DNA from: Corynebacterium ciconiae DSM 44920
Lineage (GTDB): Bacteria > Actinomycetota > Actinomycetes > Mycobacteriales > Mycobacteriaceae
Length of the DNA: 64,000 nt
Assembly: GCF_030440575.1 (NCBI RefSeq)
Contig: NZ_CP047189.1
Location: forward strand, 930,001-994,000
Direction of reading: 5' to 3'
This document shows, piece by piece, positions 32,296-41,500 of the stretch. The position numbers and the translations under genes are program-made. Below the pieces are notes generated by a model. The model ran no database searches. It had not been told where the DNA came from and saw only the letters and a program-made list of their open reading frames with translations. The number at the start of each line of letters is the position of its first letter. Position 1 is the stretch's first letter.

Positions 32296-33487
32296 GCCTT
32301 TTGCACTGAGGGATAGTGACGAGGGTGCTGTGCTTGAGCTTTATGGAGAGATTGGCGCGTGGGGTGTCACGGTGAAGGACGTCGCGGCCGAGCTCGCGGC
32401 TGTCGACGGTGATCTTCTTGTGCGGTGCTCGTCTCCGGGAGGTGACGCGTTTGAGGGTGTCGCATTAATGAATCTACTGCGCGCCCAAAACGGTCGAGTC
32501 ACTGGCGTGGTCGAAGGCTATGCGGCTTCCGCTGCGTCAATCGTCATGGTGGGCGGCTGTGACCATTTGATCATGCGTCCGTCTGCGGAGTTGATGATCC
32601 ATAATGCGTGGACTTTCGGGGACGGTGGTTCGGACGATTTGCGCCGTATCGCTGACGATCTGGATCGAATGAATAACAAGATGGCGGCGATTTACGCGGA
32701 TCGAGCCGGTGGGGATGCAGATTCCTTCCTTGAGGCCATGTCCCGAGAGACGTGGTACACGGCCGAGGAGGCTGTGGCCGCTGGTTTGGCGGATGAGATT
32801 CGGGACGGGCGTGAGTCGCCGGTGTCTTCGCAACCGGCGGCTCGCGTGAGGGCCGCGTTCAAGTATCGGGGGCGTGCTGATGCCCCCGCACCTGTTTTAG
32901 GAGCTGAGATGAATTTGAAGATGTTTGCGCAGCGTTTGGGCTGCGCTGAAGACGCGGATGAGGCTACGGTGCTTGCCGCGTTGGATGAGGCTTTGGCTGA
33001 GCAGGCTGTTGAGACGCCTGTGCCCGAAGATGACTCCGAGGAGTTTGCCGAGGGTGGGCATTCCGAGGAGTCTGCGGAGGCTGAGCATGAGCAGGAGGGA
33101 ACCTCCGACGATGAGCCGGCCGAGGAGGGCGAGTCGGAGCAGTGCCTCGAGTCTGAGGAGACCTCGGACTTGGTGGTGACCATTGACGCCGCCGCGCTTG
33201 AGGAGCTGCGAGAGCAAGCGGCCTACGGTGCTGCTGCTCGTGCCCGCGATGAGCAGGCCGGCCGTGAAGAGGTCATTGATGCCGCTATCCGAGATAACCG
33301 CATCTCTGTCACTGCGCGCAGCCGGTGGATGGCCGCGATGGAGGCCGACCCCGAGGGGACGCGGGAGAAGCTCTCCCGTATCCCTAAGGATCTCATTCCC
33401 CGCGCTGAGCTTGGACATAGCTCCGCTCAGGGGGATGTAACTGTCAAGAAGATCACGGCGCCGGGGTTCGGCGCCGTTCACGTTTAA
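32288..33487 (+). CDS. ClpP-type head maturation protease with C-terminal scaffold domain
   Basis: A 399-residue protein. Residues 1-180 form a ClpP/S49-like serine protease: oxyanion glycines in SSPGGDAFEG, Ser in GYAASAAS, His in ELMIHNAW, and a later acidic residue. Residues about 208-399 form a very acidic region and a helical end that look like an internal scaffold. ATG at 32288 fits the GAGGAG site better than GTG at 32279. The protease should remove the scaffold during prohead maturation. An in-frame internal start is described separately. Confidence 0.88.
   Translation: MNRPFALRDSDEGAVLELYGEIGAWGVTVKDVAAELAAVDGDLLVRCSSPGGDAFEGVALMNLLRAQNGRVTGVVEGYAASAASIVMVGGCDHLIMRPSAELMIHNAWTFGDGGSDDLRRIADDLDRMNNKMAAIYADRAGGDADSFLEAMSRETWYTAEEAVAAGLADEIRDGRESPVSSQPAARVRAAFKYRGRADAPAPVLGAEMNLKMFAQRLGCAEDADEATVLAALDEALAEQAVETPVPEDDSEEFAEGGHSEESAEAEHEQEGTSDDEPAEEGESEQCLESEETSDLVVTIDAAALEELREQAAYGAAARARDEQAGREEVIDAAIRDNRISVTARSRWMAAMEADPEGTREKLSRIPKDLIPRAELGHSSAQGDVTVKKITAPGFGAVHV
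32909..33487 (+). CDS. nested scaffold protein (internal start)
   Basis: An in-frame ATG inside the protease gene has an AGGAG site 7 bp upstream and would give a 192-residue protein beginning MNLKMFAQRLGCAEDADEAT. It is highly acidic in the middle, ends ITAPGFGAVHV, and has the composition of phage scaffolds. This copies the lambda C/Nu3 arrangement. Expression as a separate product is inferred. Confidence 0.6.
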   Translation: MNLKMFAQRLGCAEDADEATVLAALDEALAEQAVETPVPEDDSEEFAEGGHSEESAEAEHEQEGTSDDEPAEEGESEQCLESEETSDLVVTIDAAALEELREQAAYGAAARARDEQAGREEVIDAAIRDNRISVTARSRWMAAMEADPEGTREKLSRIPKDLIPRAELGHSSAQGDVTVKKITAPGFGAVHV

Positions 33488-33499
33488 GGAGGCGTGTGG

Positions 33500-33904
33500 A
33501 TGTCGAATCCGAAGTTTGTGCAGGGGCCTGTGACTTGCAAGGTCAATGCTGAGTCCATTGATAAGTACCGTCTGGTGAAGCTCACCTCGGATGGTATCGA
33601 GTACGCCGGAGCTGAGGCGCCGGTGTTTGGCGCGGTGACTGAAGCTGGCGCGAAGACCACGGAGCGGGAGCCGGGGGATCTGCGTTTCGGCCGCCCCGAT
33701 GTGCTGGCCGTGCACACAGCACCTGCTGTGGTTCCGGTGGCGTGTGATGCTCCTGAGTCCGTGAAGGCTGGGGCTGCGGTGTATGCCGCCGCCGATGGCA
33801 AGGTGTCCGATTCTGGCTCCGTGGTTGTGGGTGTGGCCCTCAGCGACGGCGCGGAGGGCGCGGCCACTGTTGATGTTCGTCTGCTCGCCCCGGTGGCGAA
33901 GTAA
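33500..33904 (+). CDS. head decoration protein
   Basis: A 134-residue beta-rich protein (VTCKVNAESIDKYRLVKLTS; SGSVVVGVALSDGAEG) of the DUF2190/lambda gpD-like capsid-decoration type, lying between protease and major capsid genes as usual. AAGGAGG at 33486-33492 sets the ATG at 33500. Confidence 0.75.
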   Translation: MSNPKFVQGPVTCKVNAESIDKYRLVKLTSDGIEYAGAEAPVFGAVTEAGAKTTEREPGDLRFGRPDVLAVHTAPAVVPVACDAPESVKAGAAVYAAADGKVSDSGSVVVGVALSDGAEGAATVDVRLLAPVAK

Positions 33905-33920
33905 ACAAAGGAGCTTACAA

Positions 33921-34847
33921 ATGAATCTTTCTTCCGCTTATGACGGTGGCTCGATCACCGTATCCGATATCCTGAAGGACCCCACTTTCCTTCAGACCCG
34001 TATCACTGAGGAGCTGGACGGCGCTTTCGTCGAACAGCTCCTTTTCCGTAATGGCGGCAATAATGCTGCCGGTGTGGTTGCGTTCCGTGAAGCCGCTTCT
34101 TCGATCCTCGCGGACTCTCCCGAGGATGTTGCTGAGTTCGCGGAGATCCCCACGAGTGTGCTGGGGCTGGGTGAGCTGAAGGCTGCTTTCGCCCGTAAGC
34201 GTGCTCTGGGTGTGCGTATCTCTTATGAGATGCTGCATGAGAACAAGCTGGATCTGCTGTCGCAGCAGGTCGCGGCTCTCAACAAGACCATGGTTCGGGA
34301 TTCTGTCCGTACCGCGCTGGATGCTTTGAACGCGGCGGTTGGAGAGAATGAGAAGGCTGCTACCGCCGCGTGGGCGTCTGGCGGGTCTGACATCGCTAAG
34401 GATGTTTTCGACGCTATCGAGCGGGTGCAGGGAGCAACCGTTGATGGTAGCCCGAACGAGTACTTCGGCTACGAGCCTGACGTTCTGCTCGTGCACCCCG
34501 TAGTGCTGTCTAAGCTGCTGCGTGACGAGAAGATCATCAAGTCCTATGTGGGTGACATCGCCCACGAGAACCCGATCTACAAGGGACTTAAGCCCACCCA
34601 GCTGTTCGGACTGAACGTCGCCACGTCGCGGTTCATGCCCCACACTGAGGCGTGGGTGCTCGAGGCCGGCACTGTTGGTTTCTATTCCGATACCATCCCG
34701 CTCACCGTGACTGAAACCTACGCGGAGCGGGGAGACTCCACCTTGGGCGGCGCCACCATGTCTTGGCGTACCGACGCGGTGATCAAGCGCGCCGTGGCCG
34801 TGGACAACCCGAAGGCCGTCGCGAAGATCACCTCTATCGGCGAATAG
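33921..34847 (+). CDS. major capsid protein
   Basis: A 308-residue HK97-fold capsid protein of the lambda gpE/actinophage type, with ALGVRISYEMLHENKLDLL in the central region and FGLNVATSRFMP and AWVLEAGTVGFYSD in the A-domain end. It is preceded by AAAGGAGC. Length and place between decoration and connector genes fit. The mature N-terminus may be trimmed by the upstream protease. Confidence 0.9.
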   Translation: MNLSSAYDGGSITVSDILKDPTFLQTRITEELDGAFVEQLLFRNGGNNAAGVVAFREAASSILADSPEDVAEFAEIPTSVLGLGELKAAFARKRALGVRISYEMLHENKLDLLSQQVAALNKTMVRDSVRTALDALNAAVGENEKAATAAWASGGSDIAKDVFDAIERVQGATVDGSPNEYFGYEPDVLLVHPVVLSKLLRDEKIIKSYVGDIAHENPIYKGLKPTQLFGLNVATSRFMPHTEAWVLEAGTVGFYSDTIPLTVTETYAERGDSTLGGATMSWRTDAVIKRAVAVDNPKAVAKITSIGE

Positions 34848-34858
34848 GGGTGAACGTC

Positions 34859-35245
34859 GTGAGGATTCGTCTTGTGCGCGGCAGCTGGGATCAATGCGTC
34901 GCGCCATACGAGTACGTCACTCACCGTGTAGGCGACGAGGTGGACGTGTCTGAGGAAGAGGCTGCTCGCCTGATCGGTGGTGGCACCGCCGTGGACGCCG
35001 ATGCCGAGGCGCGGGACCCGTACGCGGGAAGGGCTGATTCGGTGCCGCTTCCGCCCGCCCCAGATCTTAAGAAGAAGCCGGCGCGTGAGATCCCGAAGAA
35101 GCCGAGGCGCGCCGCCTCTAAAAGTGAGTGGGTGCGATATGCCGAGAAGATCGGTGTAGTCACCAAACGTGCTGACGGGGAGGACATGGAGAAGTCGCAG
35201 CTGATCGTGGCTGTCGAGGATTACTTGTCCAAGCTTGAAGATTAA
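34859..35245 (+). CDS. head-associated protein (Rho-N-like C-terminus)
   Basis: A 128-residue protein with a beta-rich start (RIRLVRGSWDQC), a Lys/Pro linker (LKKKPAREIPKKPRR) and a C-terminal SAP/Rho-N-like helix pair (KSQLIVAVEDYLSKLED). GTG at 34859 sits 6 bp after GGGGTG; GTG at 34850 is an alternative. Small proteins of this kind follow capsid genes in many siphoviruses and may bind DNA or the capsid. Confidence 0.65.
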   Translation: MRIRLVRGSWDQCVAPYEYVTHRVGDEVDVSEEEAARLIGGGTAVDADAEARDPYAGRADSVPLPPAPDLKKKPAREIPKKPRRAASKSEWVRYAEKIGVVTKRADGEDMEKSQLIVAVEDYLSKLED

Positions 35246-35253
35246 GGGAGGTC

Positions 35254-35670
35254 GTGGTGTTTAATGCCGCCGATATTGAGCGCCGTCTACCTCGGCAGCT
35301 AACGGACGCCGAGTCGCAGCGGCTGACAGTTCTCGTTGCTGACGCCGAGGAGTTGATTGCTGCAGCGTTCACGCGCGAAGGTCGAGACTTCTATGTGGAG
35401 GCTGAGGCTGATTGGCTGTTCACGAATGCCCGCCGCGTGGTGCTCGAGATGGTCTCATCCGCGATTCTCGTGGGTGGGGATGCGGGTAAGCGGCAGTATT
35501 CGATCACGGTTGGCGGGGTGACTGAGTCCTCAACGTGGGCTGATGTCACTTCCTCCCCGTGGGGTGTTTTATCACTGTCGGATTCGCAGCGGCGACTTTT
35601 GGGCCTATCGGTGGCTGTGACGCCACGCGCTAGCTTCCCTTGCGCGAAGCGCTGGCCTGAGAGGTGGTGA
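35254..35670 (+). CDS. head-tail connector (adaptor) protein
   Basis: A 138-residue protein of the Gp6/Gp19-like adaptor kind. It has an N-terminal helical pair (DIERRLPRQLTDAESQRLTV) and a C-terminal segment with WADVTSSPWGVLSLS. It should form the ring below the portal. The start is one of two successive GTG codons after GGGAGG. Confidence 0.75.
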   Translation: MVFNAADIERRLPRQLTDAESQRLTVLVADAEELIAAAFTREGRDFYVEAEADWLFTNARRVVLEMVSSAILVGGDAGKRQYSITVGGVTESSTWADVTSSPWGVLSLSDSQRRLLGLSVAVTPRASFPCAKRWPERW

Positions 35671-35674
35671 CACC

Positions 35675-36034
35675 GTGTGGGATTCCACTTTGATGGTGGT
35701 TAAAGCGGGCCGCGTGTCGGACCCGTATAACCCGAGCGGCGGGGTGCCTACCTTGAGCGTGAACGAGGGGGCCACGATTGTGCCTGCTCGGCACCGCTGC
35801 GAGGTGCAGCCTGTGGAGCTGGTCGAGGATGATGCCGCCGGCACGAGGGTGCATACCCGCACCTCGTGGAGAGTGATTACACAGCCGGGGCATTACATCG
35901 ATGGGCTGCGAGCATCTGACGGCGTGATGGTCGATGGTATCGACGGGGTGCTTGAGGTTGTGGGCGAGGTGGGGCAGTGGCCTCACCCGACGCACGGGCA
36001 TTCGGAGTTCACGGTGAGGAGGTGGCAGGGGTGA
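35675..36034 (+). CDS. head closure (stopper) protein
   Basis: A 119-residue beta-rich protein (LMVVKAGRVSDPYNPSGG ... HGHSEFTVRRW) in the position and size of SPP1 gp16-like stoppers. It starts at GTG 4 bp after the adaptor gene and overlaps the next gene as GTGA. Confidence 0.65.
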   Translation: MWDSTLMVVKAGRVSDPYNPSGGVPTLSVNEGATIVPARHRCEVQPVELVEDDAAGTRVHTRTSWRVITQPGHYIDGLRASDGVMVDGIDGVLEVVGEVGQWPHPTHGHSEFTVRRWQG

Positions 36035-36303
36035 CGCCTGAGATTGACATCGATGGTGACGCGTTGTTCCAGCAGGCTATGCAGCAGACGGTTGTGAAGG
36101 CTGCGCTGCAGGCTCGTGCTTCTCGTATCGCGGCGCTTGCCCGTAAGGATCTGGCGCGCGCGGGTATCGATGCGTCGGTGACTATTCGCCCTCATGCTCT
36201 CCCGTCGGGGCGCGCGTCTCTGGATGTGGGCTGCGAAGTGGACGACAAGTATGAGCGGCGTGTGGGGCGCATCATGCGGCGCGCGGCAAGGGGTGGCCGA
36301 TGA
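36031..36303 (+). CDS. HK97 gp10-like neck protein
   Basis: A 90-residue protein with a basic helical centre (ASRIAALARKDLARAGIDAS) and an Arg-rich end. It begins at GTG in a GTGA overlap and ends in an ATGA overlap. Position fits a tail-joining component; sequence evidence is thin. Confidence 0.6.
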   Translation: MTPEIDIDGDALFQQAMQQTVVKAALQARASRIAALARKDLARAGIDASVTIRPHALPSGRASLDVGCEVDDKYERRVGRIMRRAARGGR

Positions 36304-36704
36304 GCAAGTTACCTGATGTTTTGCGCACGGTGATCGAGTTCCTGTCCGGTGCTCTTCCCGACTACTGGGTGGGTGATTCCCTCCCGCCTGGCCAAGAACT
36401 CGCCGCTAGCCTGCCGTGCGTGATCGTGGATCTGCTGCCCGGCACTGAGCTGCGCGTCTCGTGGGGTGGTGCTGATTTCCCCGTGAGAGTCGATGGCGCC
36501 GCTATCGACATTGAGGTGTTTGCGGCGTCTCGTGGGCAAGCCACCCCCGTGGCTGAGCAGGTGCGGCTCCTGATGCATCAACTCCCCTTCGTGGAAGGTT
36601 CTCGAATAGTGAGTGTCGAATGCCCGTCATTTGGGACTCGTGAGGACCTGAACCCGAGAGTGAAAGTGCTCGGCGGAGTCGCCGAACTAGCCCTTCACAC
36701 CTAG
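36300..36704 (+). CDS. tail terminator protein
   Basis: A 134-residue alpha/beta protein (LPDVLRTVIEFLSGALPDYW; LPCVIVDLLPGTELRVS; VAEQVRLLMHQL) like gpU/gp17 tail terminators, which cap the tail tube and join it to the head. It is directly upstream of the tail tube gene and followed by a terminator. Confidence 0.75.
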   Translation: MSKLPDVLRTVIEFLSGALPDYWVGDSLPPGQELAASLPCVIVDLLPGTELRVSWGGADFPVRVDGAAIDIEVFAASRGQATPVAEQVRLLMHQLPFVEGSRIVSVECPSFGTREDLNPRVKVLGGVAELALHT

Positions 36705-36722
36705 TTTTTTCAAACCAATCTC

Positions 36723-36746
36723 ACCCCACCGCGTGTGGGGTTTTTC
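36723..36746 (+). terminator. rho-independent terminator before the tail tube gene
   Basis: ACCCCAC-CGCGT-GTGGGGT (36723-36741) is followed by TTTTC. The next ribosome site (GAGGAGG) follows within 25 bp. It may attenuate tail gene transcription. Confidence 0.75.
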
Positions 36747-36769
36747 TATGCCTTGAGGAGGCAAACTAA

Positions 36770-37681
36770 ATGGCAATCGACGATGTTTTGTCCGGTTTCA
36801 ACGCTGGAGCGGCGCGCGTCGCTCTGACCGGCGCGGTGCGTATCGCCCCGGTTGGAACTGAGATCAAGCCGATCTCTGAAAAGTACGATTCCGAGGTCTA
36901 CACAAACCTTGGCTACATCTCCCCCGATGGCGTGGAGATTTCCTTCGACGAGGATAAGCAGGAGTACATCCCGTGGCAGGAAGCCTCTGCCATCCGAACC
37001 GACATCACCAAGGCCGCTAAGAGCATCAAGTTCACGATGTGGGAGACCTCGCCGGAGAAGATCGCCTTGTTCCTCGGTGTGCCGGCGTCCAAGATTGAGG
37101 AGATCGCCGACGAGGAAGGCGTCGCATTCTGGGAGGAGGGCCTGCCCCAGTTTGAGACCACTCAGCTGCACGTCGACATGGTTGACGGGGATAAGCACAA
37201 TCGCGTGTCCTTCCCCTCTGCGAAGGTGACTGAGCGTGGCGCTCTGGTGCTGAAGAAGGAAGACGTTTTCGGCCTCGAGGTGACTTACACTACCTTCCCC
37301 GGTGGAGCCGAGTACGAGGGCACTCCGGCGCGCGGCAAGACCGCATATTGGCAGTTCAACAAGGCTTTCACTGATGCGGCGAACGTTTCTTCTTCCGTTG
37401 ACGGTGTACGCCCGCTGCAGATCTCCACCGCGTCGCTTCCCGCTGGAGTTGAGCAGCAGGAGTACACGCAGAAGCTTTCGGCGACTGGTGGCACCCCGCC
37501 CTACAAGTGGGAGATCGAATCCGGTGATCTTCCGGCGGGTCTTGAGCTTGATGGTGAGGGCAACATCACTGGTACTCCTACCAGCGCAGCGACTGAGCAG
37601 GTCACGTTCAAGGTGACTGACGCGAAGAAGCTGCCGGCTTCTAAGCAGATCACTGTCACTGTCAACGCCGCTGAAGAGTAG
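36770..37681 (+). CDS. major tail (tube) protein with C-terminal Ig-like domain
   Basis: A 303-residue protein. Residues 1-215 form the tube domain (ARVALTGAVRIAPVGTE; VFGLEVTYTTFPGGAEY). Residues about 220-303 form a bacterial Ig-like (He-PIG type) domain: LPAGVEQQEYTQKLSATGG, TPPYKWEIESGDLPAGL, GTPTSAATEQVTFKVTD. Such Ig domains decorate siphovirus tails and may bind cell-surface sugars. It begins after GAGGAGG. Confidence 0.88.
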   Translation: MAIDDVLSGFNAGAARVALTGAVRIAPVGTEIKPISEKYDSEVYTNLGYISPDGVEISFDEDKQEYIPWQEASAIRTDITKAAKSIKFTMWETSPEKIALFLGVPASKIEEIADEEGVAFWEEGLPQFETTQLHVDMVDGDKHNRVSFPSAKVTERGALVLKKEDVFGLEVTYTTFPGGAEYEGTPARGKTAYWQFNKAFTDAANVSSSVDGVRPLQISTASLPAGVEQQEYTQKLSATGGTPPYKWEIESGDLPAGLELDGEGNITGTPTSAATEQVTFKVTDAKKLPASKQITVTVNAAEE

Positions 37682-37712
37682 CAAAAAGCTCCTTCCCTTT
37701 TTTTCTTGGGGT

Positions 37713-37752
37713 GTGGGTGCGGGCCTCAATGGCAGGGCTCGCCCGCACCCAC
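37713..37752. other. strong hairpin between tail tube and chaperone genes
   Basis: GTGGGTGCGGG pairs with CCCGCACCCAC (11 bp, 37713-37723 with 37742-37752). It has no downstream T-run but a T-rich stretch upstream. It may process or partly end the abundant tail-tube message. Confidence 0.5.
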
Positions 37753-37807
37753 TTCAAAGTTCTGCCGCTTAAAACGCCCTGCCGCTAAGACTTGAAGGAG
37801 TCCTGCC

Positions 37808-38176
37808 ATGTCTCAAATTGATCTGGATGCAATCCTCGCGCAGCGTGCCGAGGCTACCGGCGCCGAAGAGGGCCGAATCCCCTTTACGTTCAAGGGGGAG
37901 ACTTTCACTTTCCGTGACCCGATGATGCTCGACGATGAGGATCAGGAGCTGCTCGAGGATATCGCCGACAGTGAGGATGCTCGCCTGTCTGAGATCGCCG
38001 AGTTCTGGATGGGGGAGGAAGAGTGGGAGCGTTTCCGCAGTGCCGGCGGCACCGCCCCGATGTTCCGTTACATCATCGAGGAGAATAGCCGCCGTGAGCA
38101 AGAAGCCGACGCGGCGGGAAAATCGTCTGCACGTATCAATCGCTCGCAGCGTCGTGCGGCGGGCCGGAAGCGTTAG
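37808..38176 (+). CDS. tail assembly chaperone G
   Basis: A 122-residue acidic chaperone (DPMMLDDEDQELLEDIADSE) with a basic end (INRSQRRAAGRKR). It lies between tube and tape measure genes and acts in tail assembly with its frameshifted G-T form. Slippery GGGAAAA sits in the right frame at 38116-38122. Confidence 0.88.
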   Translation: MSQIDLDAILAQRAEATGAEEGRIPFTFKGETFTFRDPMMLDDEDQELLEDIADSEDARLSEIAEFWMGEEEWERFRSAGGTAPMFRYIIEENSRREQEADAAGKSSARINRSQRRAAGRKR

Positions 38177-38535
38177 AAGCAGCGCTTGAGCGCGTCTACC
38201 ACAGGGATGTGGTGGGCGCGTTTTTTCGCGGGGAGATCACGATCCGAAAGCTACGTGTCCTCGCCGAGGGCATGCCCCAAACCGGCGTGCATACTCGCCA
38301 TCAAACCGATGGGGTCGAGTACTCGTACACGGATTCGCTGCTGTGGAACACGCTGTGGTGCCTGCTGGATAACACGGTGGTGACAGCGCAAGCTGCGGGG
38401 TCTAAGAAGGCGAAACTGCCGGCGGATAAAATGCCGCGCTTCCCGTGGTCTCTGGAGAAGCAGAAGAACACTCTGGGTGGGGATCTTGGCGATCACACCC
38501 AAGAGGAAGTTTTGGACTTCCTCGACAATTTGTAA
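37808..38535 (+). CDS. tail assembly chaperone G-T made by -1 frameshift
   Basis: After decoding GGA-AAA at 38117-38122, a -1 slip continues from 38122 in the other frame, which is open to 38535. The product is about 242 residues: 105 from G and 137 from the T part (FFRGEITIRKLRVLAEGMPQ; LLWNTLWCLLDNTVVTAQ). The T part has no credible start of its own. It matches the conserved siphovirus G/GT programmed frameshift, in which GT recruits the tape measure protein. Confidence 0.85.
38116..38122 (+). other. -1 ribosomal slippery heptamer
   Basis: G GGA AAA in the zero frame of gene G fits the X XXY YYZ rule. Lambda uses GGGAAAG at the same place. Confidence 0.85.
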
Positions 38536-38546
38536 GGAGGACTGCC

Positions 38547-41500
38547 ATGGCCGGCGTGTGGATCCCTGTTTTGGCGTCGATGAAAGGTTTTGTCGCCGAG
38601 GTCAACAAGGGTGCCGAGCAAGCCGCCGGCCAGGCAGGCTCCAAGCTTAAGAAGGGCTTGTCTGATGCCGCGAAGGATGGCGGCGCGGATGGCGCGGCGA
38701 AGATGGCGCGCGCTGTGGAGGCCCAGACTCAGAAGATCGCGACTGCGCGTAGGGCTCAGGCTAAGGCCGCTGCTGATGTGCAGGTGGCGGAGCAGAAGCT
38801 TAAGAATCTGCGTGAGTCTGGTAAGGCTTCGGCGTCTCAGATCGCCCGCGTGGAGGGCCAGCTCGAGGCCGCGAAGAAGCGGCACGAGAACGCTTCCCGG
38901 CAGGTTGCTCGTGGTGAGCGTGATCTTGAGTCGGTGCGTAAGGGCGGTGAGGCCACCGCGTCTTCTCTTGCCCGTGCCGAGGATCAGTTGGCGGCGGCTA
39001 AGGCGCGCGCTATCGCGAAGCAGGGTGAGCTGCGTACTGCCGAGGCGCAGTTGGATGAGGCGCGCAGTAGGTCTCAGGCGGCGGCGTCTCGTGTTGAGAG
39101 CGCGGAGAAGTCTCTTTCTGGTGTGCGTGAGCAGTACGGTGCTGGGTCGCGTGAGGTTGTGCGCGCCGAGCGGGAGCTTGAGTCCGCAAAGAAGCAGGCC
39201 GCGTCTGCGGATGATCAGGTGGCTTCCTCGGCGGGGCGTGTGACGAAGGCTCGTGCTGAGGTTGCTAACGCTACCGATAATGTGCGTTCTAAGACTCTCG
39301 CTCATAAGGCGGCGCAGGAGGATGCGGCCCGCTCGGAGCGTAAGGCCGGCGATAATGCTCAAGGCGCTGGGGCGAAGGTCAGGTTCTTGGGCCGTGAGAT
39401 GACTCTGGCGTCCGGCCCGGCGAAGGGGCTTACTGGGTCTCTGATGGGTATGGCCGGTAAGGCCACTGCTTTTGCTGGTGTCGCCGCTGGCGGCCTCGGC
39501 CTGACTGGCGTGACCGCGTTCATGGGTAGCGCGATCACCTCCGGCATGGAATTTGATAAGGTACTCGGCTCGCTGTCCGCCGTGTCCGGCGCGACGGCTG
39601 ACCAGATGTCTCAGATTCGTGATCGTGCCCGTGAGCTGGGGCAGGATACTGAGCTGGCTGGTACCTCGGCGGCGTCCGCAGCGGACGCCATGTTGGCTCT
39701 TGCTAAGGGCGGTATGGATGTGCAGCAGTCTATGGATGCTGCGAAGGGCTCGATCCAGCTTGCCGGTGCGGCGCAGATTGATGCCGGTCAGGCGGCGGAA
39801 ATCCAGATCGCCGCGTTGAACAGCTTTGGGCTTGCGGCTGATGAGGCTGGCCGAGTTGCCGATGTTCTGACAAACACTGCCAACAACTCCGCTACGGGGG
39901 TTACTGAACTTGCCGAATCGCTGAAAATGGCCGCCCCTACCGCCTCCACTCTTGGCGTGTCTCTCGAGGACACAAACACCATGATTGGTTTGTTCGCGAA
40001 CAATGGCATTAAGGGCACGATGGCTGGTACGGCTATGCGCTCTGCGATGCTGTCTTTGACGTCGCCGTCGAAGCAGGCCGCAGGTGCTCTCGAAGAACTC
40101 GGCGTGGAGGCATTCGACGCTGAGGGTAACTTCGTTGGTTTGCGTGAGGTGTCCGAACAGTTGAAGGATGCCCACGAGCGTATGGGGGATTCGGCGTTTA
40201 CTGCTGCGTCCTCGGTGGCTTTTGGTCGTGAGGCTGTTGGTTTTGCGACTACCGCCGCTAAGGGCGGTGCGAAGGCTTTTGATGAGCTGCGTGGCAAGAT
40301 GGACAAAACCGGTGCTGCTGGTGAAACAGCTGGTGCCGCGCTGTCCGGCATGAACGGCGCGCTTGATCGTGTTGGTAATGCTCTCGCCGATGTGAAGCAG
40401 CGCCTGTATGATGCTTTCGCGCCCACGATGACTCGGATGATTGATGTTGCCGCGAAGGGTTTTACCGTCGTTGCTGATGTGATCGGGTTCATGACCGATG
40501 GGATCAAGAACGTGCCTCTTTTGGGGACCGCGATGAAGGGGCTTGGCAAGGTTGCTTTGGGCTTGGCTGGGGCTTTCACCGCTGTTGCTCTGGCCGAGGC
40601 GGCTGTGTGGGGCAAGGGTTTCGCGGTGTCGAAGATCACGGCACTGGTGAAGGCGATCAAGTCGTGGACTACTGTGACTAAGCTGCAGGCAGCTGCCCAG
40701 TGGGCGCTGAACGTTGCGATGAATCTCAACCCTATTGGCGCGATTGTGATGGCTATCGGGCTCGTGGTCGCCGCCTTGGTGCTGTTTTTCACCAAGACTG
40801 AAGCGGGCCGGAAAGCATGGGCTGCTTTCAGTGACTTCATGAAACGCGCGTGGGATGCGACTGTGCAGGCGTTCAAGGCTGGTTATGAGGCCTACATCAA
40901 GCCCGTGTGGGACTGGATCGTCGAAGGCGCTAAGAAGGCGTGGGATGGGCTGAAGTCTGTTTTCGGCTGGTTCAGTGACGCGTTCAGCGGCCTGAAATCC
41001 ATCCTCATTGACGGGGACTTCACCGGCGCTTTCCGTAAAGCTTTCCACGTGGAAGAAGACTCCAAGCTTGTGGACTACATCCTTAAGGCGCGTGACAATT
41101 TCATCCGGCTCAAGGATGTGGTGACTGATGTAGCCGGCTGGATCGGTGAGAAGCTGCGCTCTATCCCCTTCGACAGTATCGGCGCTGGATTCATGAATGT
41201 TGTGAAGGGGATCGGCAGGGCTGCGAAGGGGATTTGGGATAACGGTTTTGGCGCGGCTATCCGCGCGATGGTGGATGGCGTCAAGGCCGGCCTGCAGATC
41301 GCTGGCGATGTGTGGGATACGTGGTCGGAGAAAATCTCTACCAAGTACCACGAGAATATCGAGCCGACGATCACCGTGGCCAAGGAGCTTTTCAATCAGC
41401 TGCGCGATAAGGTCGGCGAGGTCGTGGATCAGGTCCGTCAACGCTGGGACGAATGGGCTAGCGCGGTGCGTGACCAGTATCAAGCCAACATCGCCCCTGT

